This document shows, piece after piece, positions 57,548 through 64,000 of a DNA stretch of 64,000 nt. Each line of letters starts with the position of its first letter. The stretch's first letter is position 1. The notes under the pieces were generated by a model that worked only from the letters and a program-made list of their open reading frames with translations, was not told the origin of the DNA and ran no database searches. The translations under genes were made by a program, and so were the position numbers. Source of the DNA: Jacaranda mimosifolia (lineage: Eukaryota > Streptophyta > Magnoliopsida > Lamiales > Bignoniaceae); assembly GCA_018894105.1 (NCBI GenBank), contig CM032127.1, forward strand, positions 5,673,001 through 5,737,000, in the 5' to 3' direction.

Positions 57548-60500
57548 TATAACCCCCGAAAATTTCATAATTTATAGAATTTAATTTTAAAATATTTAAA
57601 TTTCGTGATTTTATGTTACAGTTGCTAAATTGTTATTTTATTTAATTTTGGTGGTCAATTTGTTAATAAGAAAACTTTAATTTTAGAAAATTTAAAAGTT
57701 TGGGGTCAATTCGAAACTTATTAAAACTTGATTGAACACTTTTGGAAATAATGGGGTTTGTATGTGAGGGTCTTGGTCAATAGGGTTTAAATTGAAATTT
57801 TAAAAAATTTTAGGGTCTAATTGGGGCTGATTGGAACTTGGAGGACTAAATTGCATAAAATGAAAATTTTAATTTTAAAACCAAAAATCGGTAGCAGATT
57901 TTTCCTCCTTTTCTTTCCTTTCTCTTTCCTTCTTTTTCTTTTCCTTTCTTCTTTCTTTTCTTCTTCTCCCGCGAGTACTATTCCCATCGGCGATCTCCCT
58001 CTGGTGACCACGTTTCTCCAAACCAAGCTAACCAAAACACTCCCCACACCTCCGACTACACTCGCACACCACATACACTGTTGATCGGACGGCGAGCCAC
58101 CGTGAGTGTAGAGGACCGAGACACCATTCACGGTGGGCAACTGGGTATGCACTTTTTCGGCAACGGTTTTGACTTCTGAAAGGTGGGTTGGGTAGCTCTC
58201 AGCAAGGAGACCATCATGGAAATGTTGCATGCGGGTTTTACGCGGCGGCGATGACGGTAGATAGAGATTGGAACACGGTGGAGGAAGAAAGATTTTGGGC
58301 ACTTGAGCTCATTTCTGGTGGCTACAGGCCTCGAAACAATAAACCGAAGGCGGAATTAGATTCAAGAGCTCGAAAGGAGTAGATTGGTAGTAGTGCTGAA
58401 ATTTTCCGGTGGATAGCGAACAGCTGCAGCGGCGTGGCGGCGGCAGAGAGACAGTTTCATCTCCTCAACGCAACAAACGCACCTATGTCATCGGTTTGTG
58501 GTTTCGAAACTCCGGTGGCAAACTTTGATTTATTTGGTTGTATTTGATATATATATATATATGTATATGTATATAGTATGCCTTACCTTGGAAACTTTGT
58601 ATTGCATGCCAAGACTAATGAATGGATAAGTGATATGTATATATAGAGGTGTAAATGCAAGATCCCCATGCAACGAATATTGATAGTGGACCCGAACGTA
58701 TCATGCAAAATGCCAAAAATTTGGATTCTATAATGGTATTAAGAATTATGTAATGAGACTAAGTGGCATTTGACAAAGAATAATTAATTGTAGAATTTGG
58801 ACTATTTGGTATGAATTGATTAGGATAATGATATGATACACTTTTGTAGTTAAGAATGGGATATCATGATATTTATGGGACTGATATAGAATATCTTGAT
58901 AAATTCTAGAATAATCGATATACTGGAATACTTATGTAGATACTACCGAAGAGCCTATATCATCGTGTTGATTTATAAGCTAGTAATGTTAGAATACCTA
59001 TGGTACTATTCTAGAAGGTTACTAGAGTCGATTATGAATTTGACGTTGGAAATATTCCTTTGACTAGGTGACGAAGAAGTGGGTCATGTTGACTAGTAGA
59101 TTGCAGACTATGGTTATTTTATTGTAACTACAAGAGGTGAGGATTTGCCAATCTGGCATCTTTCCTAATTATATGTTATTTGTGATAAGCCCCCGTGTGG
59201 GTTTTCTATTTCTATAACCATACTCTGTCTGTTTGAAATCTGAAATGTGTTGGAACTCTGATTTGCTATCTGTTATTTGATTTGAACACCCTTGTGAGGG
59301 TTATCATTGATATCGATTCTGTTTCTGTCTGTTCTGACGCCCATAACCTTATTTGTTATATGTATCTTAGTTGTCTATCTGTTCTGGTGCCCAAAACCTT
59401 ATCTGTTATTTGTATCTCAGTTGTTTGTCTGTTTGTCTTGTATCTGTACTGATTTGTACTGTTCTCTGTTGCCTCGCCGGCATATCTATTATCTGTATAG
59501 CTTTATTTGCCCATGTTGGCTTATCTAAATCTGTTAGTTGCTATCATGTTGCCTTGACGGCATTTTTGTTCTGTTCTGTTCTGTTTTGGGAACCGATGGT
59601 GCGCTAGGGACTTTTCCCTGGGCATCTGCACAAATGGTTGTGAATTCTGTTATGTGTACGAAGAAAATGTGGGCCAAGGGCCAATTTGGGGGAAATGTTT
59701 TGTTATATAAGGCACGCTTGGGACTTTCCCTTCAGGTGTCAATGATACGCTATGAACTTTCCCCTGGGTATCGGCGGTACGCTAGGGACTCTCCCCTGGG
59801 TATCAGCAGGTACACTAGGGACTCTTCCCTAGGTACTAGCGGTGTGCTATACGGCTCGTTTGGGCATCCGCCATATACTAAGCTGTTACGCTTAGGTAAT
59901 CTGTTTGTCTAACTGGAATAAGGTGATTCTGCAATGCATGTCTGTAGTTTTCCTGGAATGCATGTGCTTTGGGTTTGTTTTCCTATCCGAATTATGTCTA
60001 TCTGAAATCTGTCTTGGAGCAATAAGGCAGGAGCGTTTCCTATTTTGCTATGTTTACTATTTAATTCTAAATCTGTCATGTTCTGTATATTTATTTGATG
60101 ATTTGTTGAGTTGAACCTTCCTCAATAGATCTCTTCTGTATTTCTTAAGTTATCCATCACTAAGTCTTTGCACTTACTCCCCCAATATCTCTTGACATTT
60201 TCAGATAGGTTTTGATGATGACTTTGTACTTTAGGCTTGGAAGGATGTAAATATGTTTTGTAATAGAATAGGTACTTAAACTTGTGTATGGATCACTTTT
60301 ATGATTAGTGAGAACTTGGAGATGTTATGAGACAATTGACTTGAACTTATGAATTGTAATAGGTATGAATCAATGAATGATGAACTTGTGATAGTTTGCA
60401 ATTCGTACTTTTGTAAGACGTGCTTAGGTTGAAGATTGCTATTATCTTTGAAATTTTTGGAAATTTTTTCTGATGGGCCTATTTTAAGAATCATATCTGA

Positions 60501-60562
60501 GATTTAAGTCTGGATCAGAGTGGTGCCTCAGCTTAGGTGCTATCCGGAGTTGGGGCCCTATA
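57548..60562 (+). repeat. Gypsy 5' LTR
   Basis: It starts TATAACCCCCG (decayed TGTAAC) and ends GGGGCCCTATA. It has a pyrimidine-rich leader (57900-57970), a small TATATATA run (58548-58566), the ~35-bp repeat array built on CGCTAGGGACTTTCCCCTGGG (59605-59850), and a TTATCCATCACTAAGTC motif near 60150 that is the counterpart of the CTTAGTGAGGGATAAT motif of the reverse-orientation LTRs. Confidence 0.85.
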
Positions 60563-60566
60563 GAGG

Positions 60567-60579
60567 TGGTATCAGAGCC
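60567..60579 (+). promoter_or_regulatory. Gypsy primer-binding site (tRNA-Met)
   Basis: An exact TGGTATCAGAGCC four bases after the LTR end. Confidence 0.9.
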
Positions 60580-60769
60580 TGGGTTAACGATGACCTAGGT
60601 GTTGAATAGTAATGAGATTCATAGCTAGCTTGGTTTTTTGGATTAGTTAGGTTGAACTTTAAGAATTTAAGCATTGTGGATTCTTATATATGACCCAAGA
60701 TAATAGGATATAGATTTTTGTGTGATATTAACAAAATAGACTTTTGTGAACCTTGTGATTGTAGCAGGA

Positions 60770-62230
60770 TGGCTAATGACCGTGATAAAGGGAAGGAGCT
60801 TGCAGCGGGGCCAAGTAAGGAATCTTTGGATCCTACGATTAGATTCTTAGAAGTGGAAAAGGCGAGATTGTTGAAGCTATGTCAATCACTAGAAGACAAG
60901 ATCAATGACCAGCGTAAGGTACTAATACATGAAAAAATGGAGGCGTACCAACTGAGGTCAATGATTGGAGCTAGAGATTACCTCACAGATCGACTCATGG
61001 GGGATGTGGAACGAGAACGCTTGTGAATTAGCATAGCTGAGGCGCAGGTACAAGGACTTCGTACCATAAGGGAGCAAGTGGAAGCTATATTCCGAGAGTT
61101 AGAGGCAGATTATCAGAGGACTGTAGAGGTACCCCACCCCATGATGAACGAGATAAGCCAGATGAAAGCCTATTACGGTAGGTCCATTGACCAGGTCATA
61201 GGAGTCAGCATAGGGATTGATGTCAAAGTCGGACCTTCAGGGATTCGCCCACCCCCAGAGCCCGAGCATGCACAAGAGACACCGATTGAGGAAGAAAACC
61301 CCTTCTGTGGGGGCAGCCAGTGGACCCCATGAATCAAAAAAGGCCTAGAGCTAGGCAACAGGCTCGACAGTTGGGTGGTGAAGTAAGAAAGGCTAATGAG
61401 ATAAATGAGGATCGAGTACTGGAACGGTTTCTCCGTTTCCAGCCCCCAAAGTTTTTCAGGGATCCAGATGACCGCAAGGCAGAGGAATGGGTAGAGGACT
61501 TGGAGATCATATTTGAAACTCTACGATACCCGGATGAGCAAAAGGTACGGTTTGCCACATTTCTTCTAGCCGGGTCTGCGAGAAATTGGTGGAAGATGAT
61601 AGATTGTAGATGGACTGCCTCAAGGACCCCCCGGACTTAGGATAATTTTACCTAGGAATTCATGGACAAATACATTCCCTTGGTAGTTAAGTAGGTGAGA
61701 GAAAGGGAATTTATGAATCTGATCCAAGGAAGCTAATTTATCAGTCAATACGAAGCGACTTTCAGCCGATTAATACAGTATGCACCATACATTCTGGAAG
61801 ATGAAAGTCGACAGATTCAACGGTTTGTTCAAGGACTGAGGTCGGAGCTTAGACGGGGCCTAGCCATATTTGACTTATCGAATTTCAACCTAGCAGTGAG
61901 CAAGGCACTGCAATATGAATCAGAACTACAAGAAATTCGAAAAATTGAAGACAAGGGTCAGAAGGGAAGACCATCCCCGGGAGGACCAAGTAGTGCTAGC
62001 AAGAAACAGCCTAGGATACAAACTGGAGGCATATCCCAACGAGTTCCTAGGACTGATGAGATAGTAAATCGGGCTCAAAATAAGGTATTGGTGCCGTGTG
62101 GATTCTGCGGATCAATGAACCATTAAGAAGTGAATTGTTGGCGGAAGCAGGGAAAATTCCAAGGTGTGGAAGCAGTCAACATTTTCTGAAAGATTGCCCG
62201 AGAAAGAAAAATCCAGCACCAGGAGGAAGA
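60770..62230 (+). pseudogene. Gypsy gag, degenerate
   Basis: The likely start is MANDRDKGKELAAG (60770), with an N-terminal segment of coiled-coil type (heptads of Leu/Glu/Arg to about 61120) broken by a TGA at 61024. A frameshift near 61320 leads to frame 61320-61640 with RKAEEWVEDLEIIFETLRY and FATFLLAGSARNWWKMID, the retrotransposon gag core. TAG stops at 61638 and 61653 stand where Trp is expected (xDNFTxEF). QYEATFSRLIQYAPYI follows near 61746. The 61896-62126 frame ends at a Cys-X2-Cys zinc-knuckle start CGFCGSMNH, and a second knuckle CGSSQHFLKDC lies at 62164-62196. Confidence 0.85.
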
Positions 62231-62701
62231 GGGAAACAAAAAGTCCAAGCTTGTGCATATGCCCTAACCATAGAAGATGCACCGGATCCCAATGAGGTGG
62301 TTGAAGGTATGATTACTATCTCTAGAAATCTTGGTAAAGTATTATATGATCCTGGAGCATCCCATTCATTTATATCTATTGATTTTTCTAAAAAATTAAA
62401 TGTACAACCTGAAACCATGGCTTACCAAGTTGAAGTGCAAACACCCTTAGGAGTAGGGTTAGTTATAGACACCATGTATTGGGATTGCCCGATCGTGATT
62501 GAGGGTTGAGTGTTTCCAGCTAATCTAATACGAATGCCCATTCAAGGGTATGACACTCGGGGGGAAGGGACTTCAATATCTTCATGCCCTTCGACAGATA
62601 ATGCTTCTCCAATACCAATCATATCAGCGTTAGAAGCAAAGTAGATTTTAAATGAAGGTGGGCAAGGATTTTTAGCATACCTCATTAACAAACCACGGGA
62701 T
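62231..62701 (+). pseudogene. Gypsy aspartic protease
   Basis: Within frame 62096-62509 comes KQKVQACAYALTIEDAPDPN, then the active-site motif VLYDPGASHSFIS with Asp-Pro-Gly-Ala-Ser at about 62347, the form typical of plant Gypsy proteases. A TGA at 62507 ends the frame before the connecting segment, in which NPIQGYDT-like and [10 protein letters not shown] phrases are still readable. Confidence 0.85.
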
Positions 62702-63491
62702 ATGGTCAAGGTCGAGGACGTAGAAGTAGTAGCAGAATACCCGGAGGTATTTCCTAAAGAATTAAACTCACTACCCCCAGACAGAGAGATAGAGTTTGTC
62801 ATTCACACTCTACCGAGGGCTACGCCATTCTCCAAGACTCCGTACCGAATGGCGCCTGCTGAGCTTAAGGAGTTGAAGAGCCAACTACAGGAGTTGCTAG
62901 AGAAAAAGTTTATTAAACCCAGCACGTCCCCTTGGGGAGCCCCCATGCTATTCGTCAAAAAGAAGAACGGGTCTTTAAGGATGTGCATCGACTATCGAGA
63001 ATTGAACAAGGTCACTATCAAAAATAAATACCCTCTCCCACATATCGAGGAGTTATTTGACCTATTGCAAGGATCAAGAATTTTCTCCAAGCTGGACTTA
63101 AGACAGGGATATTATCAATTGAAGATCAAAGAAGAGGATATTCCTAAGACAACTTTCAATTCTCGGTATGGTCACTTTGAGTTTGTAGTAATGCTGTTTG
63201 GTCTAACTAACGCCCCTGGTGGCATTCATGGACTTGATGCACCAGATTTCAGGCCAATACTTGGACCAGTTTGTGGTCATCTTTATCGACGACATCCTGG
63301 TATTCTGTAAATCCAAGGAAGAACACAGAAAGTACTTGTACATAGTTTTAAAAACTTTGAAAGAGCATCAGATGTATGCTAAGTTCAGTAAGTGCGAATT
63401 TTGGATTGAGAAGGTAACCTTTTTGGGTCACGTAATCACTCGAGGCAGGCTAGAAGTGGACCCCTCTAAAGTGGAAGTAATTGTCAATTAG
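62702..63491 (+). pseudogene. Gypsy reverse transcriptase, one frameshift
   Basis: Frame 62702-63310 has [58 protein letters not shown] and [15 protein letters not shown] with the first catalytic Asp, then FGLTNAP. There the frame slips, and frame 63219-63491 continues with [19 protein letters not shown] and the catalytic motif [29 protein letters not shown] and a TAG at 63489 in the VNWKRP position. Otherwise well preserved. Confidence 0.9.
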
Positions 63492-64000
63492 AAGAGACCT
63501 GGAACTGTTACCGAAGTTCGAAGTTTTCTGGGATTGATCGGATATTATCGGAGATTTGTCCAAAATTTCTCCAAAATAGCTAGTCCGTTGACCAGGTTAA
63601 CTTAGAAAGACCAACCGTTTGATTGGAATAAGGAATGTGAAAAGGGCTTTCAAGATTTGAAGAATCTCCTAACTATAGCTCCAGTTTTAGCCCTTCCAGA
63701 CGGATAAAATGACTTTGTGGTACACACAGATGCTTCTTATAATGGGCTAGGATGCGTGTTGATGCAGAGAGGATGTGTCATCGCTTATGCATCAAGGAAG
63801 TTAAAGCCTCATGAGGAGAACTATCCAACTCATGATTTGGAGCTAGTAGCAATCATTTTTGCATTATCCAAGTGGAGGCATTACCTCTATGGAGCTACAT
63901 TTGAGGTATTCATAGATCACAAAAGCCTCAAATATTTGCACTCACAAAAAGATCCAGAAGATTATGACTTCTCTATTGCCTACCATCCCGAAAAAGCAAA
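63492..64000 (+). pseudogene. Gypsy RNase H, partial
   Basis: It starts [20 protein letters not shown], has stops at 63603 and about 63706, then [15 protein letters not shown] with the first RNase H Asp, [20 protein letters not shown] with the Glu-type region, [12 protein letters not shown], and [15 protein letters not shown]. Directly after QKD comes [10 protein letters not shown]; the usual intervening RQRRWLELLK segment is missing, so about 12 codons are deleted. The window ends inside the domain. Confidence 0.9.

Larger units (their letters stand above)
57548..64000 (+). mobile_element. Gypsy retrotransposon, plus strand, runs off the window
   Basis: A 3015-bp 5' LTR (57548-60562), primer-binding site, gag, protease, reverse transcriptase and RNase H follow in canonical order. 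Integrase and the 3' LTR would be beyond 64000. Gag and protease match the minus-strand Gypsy at 24936-32838. Several stops and frameshifts show decay. It is nested in the Copia 3' LTR and therefore younger than that element. Confidence 0.9.

Overview
This window is nuclear DNA from a flowering plant, most likely a eudicot. It is AT-rich, genes have GT-AG introns, and dense nested LTR retrotransposons carry tRNA-Met type primer-binding sites. Typical plant DNA transposons (hAT, Tourist/PIF-Harbinger, MULE-like and CACTA-like) fill much of the rest. The P450 looks like a CYP76 of the kind common in asterids such as Lamiales, but I cannot name the species. I see no rRNA, tRNA, CRISPR or prokaryotic feature.

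Only two host genes are convincing. (1) At 33691-35819 (minus) four exons encode the N-terminal ~299 residues of a folate-biopterin transporter-like membrane protein. Its C-terminal part is not recognisable before a truncated Gypsy LTR at 32838. (2) At 44780-46365 (plus) a two-exon CYP76-family cytochrome P450 of 498 residues appears intact, with anchor, I-helix, K-helix and heme motifs. A Tourist-like MITE lies about 0.5 kb upstream and a solo Gypsy LTR about 0.4 kb downstream. The two genes have no evident functional link.

Left third (1-32838): a segmental duplication. Copy A (~341-9260) and copy B (~17155-32838) share an older internal tandem duplication, the same CACTA-like and Tourist-like elements, and the same Gypsy insertion with the same left target-site duplication GTGAT. 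In copy A that Gypsy is a solo LTR (3228-6085). In copy B it is an internally deleted two-LTR element whose right LTR is cut at 32838. Copy A also carries a MULE-like element with a complete TRIM inside it (7014-7601) and a SIRE-like Copia (9261-12392) fused to a second Copia LTR fragment (to 13068). Between the copies is a solo Gypsy LTR (14360-17118, TSD ATTGT). Copy B was later hit by a complete-ended Copia (17303-21730, TSD GTTAT).

Middle (32839-51178): the two genes and mostly unique AT-rich DNA, with a hAT MITE at 39206-39869, a Tourist MITE at 43784-44253, a solo LTR at 46736-49581 and a second hAT MITE at 49681-50495, each with target-site duplications.

Right (51179-64000): a plus-strand Copia of the same family as 17303-21730. 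It is interrupted in its protease/integrase region by a ~1.28 kb insertion and in its 3' LTR by a plus-strand Gypsy that runs off the window in its RNase H domain. All retrotransposon reading frames seen carry stops, frameshifts or deletions.
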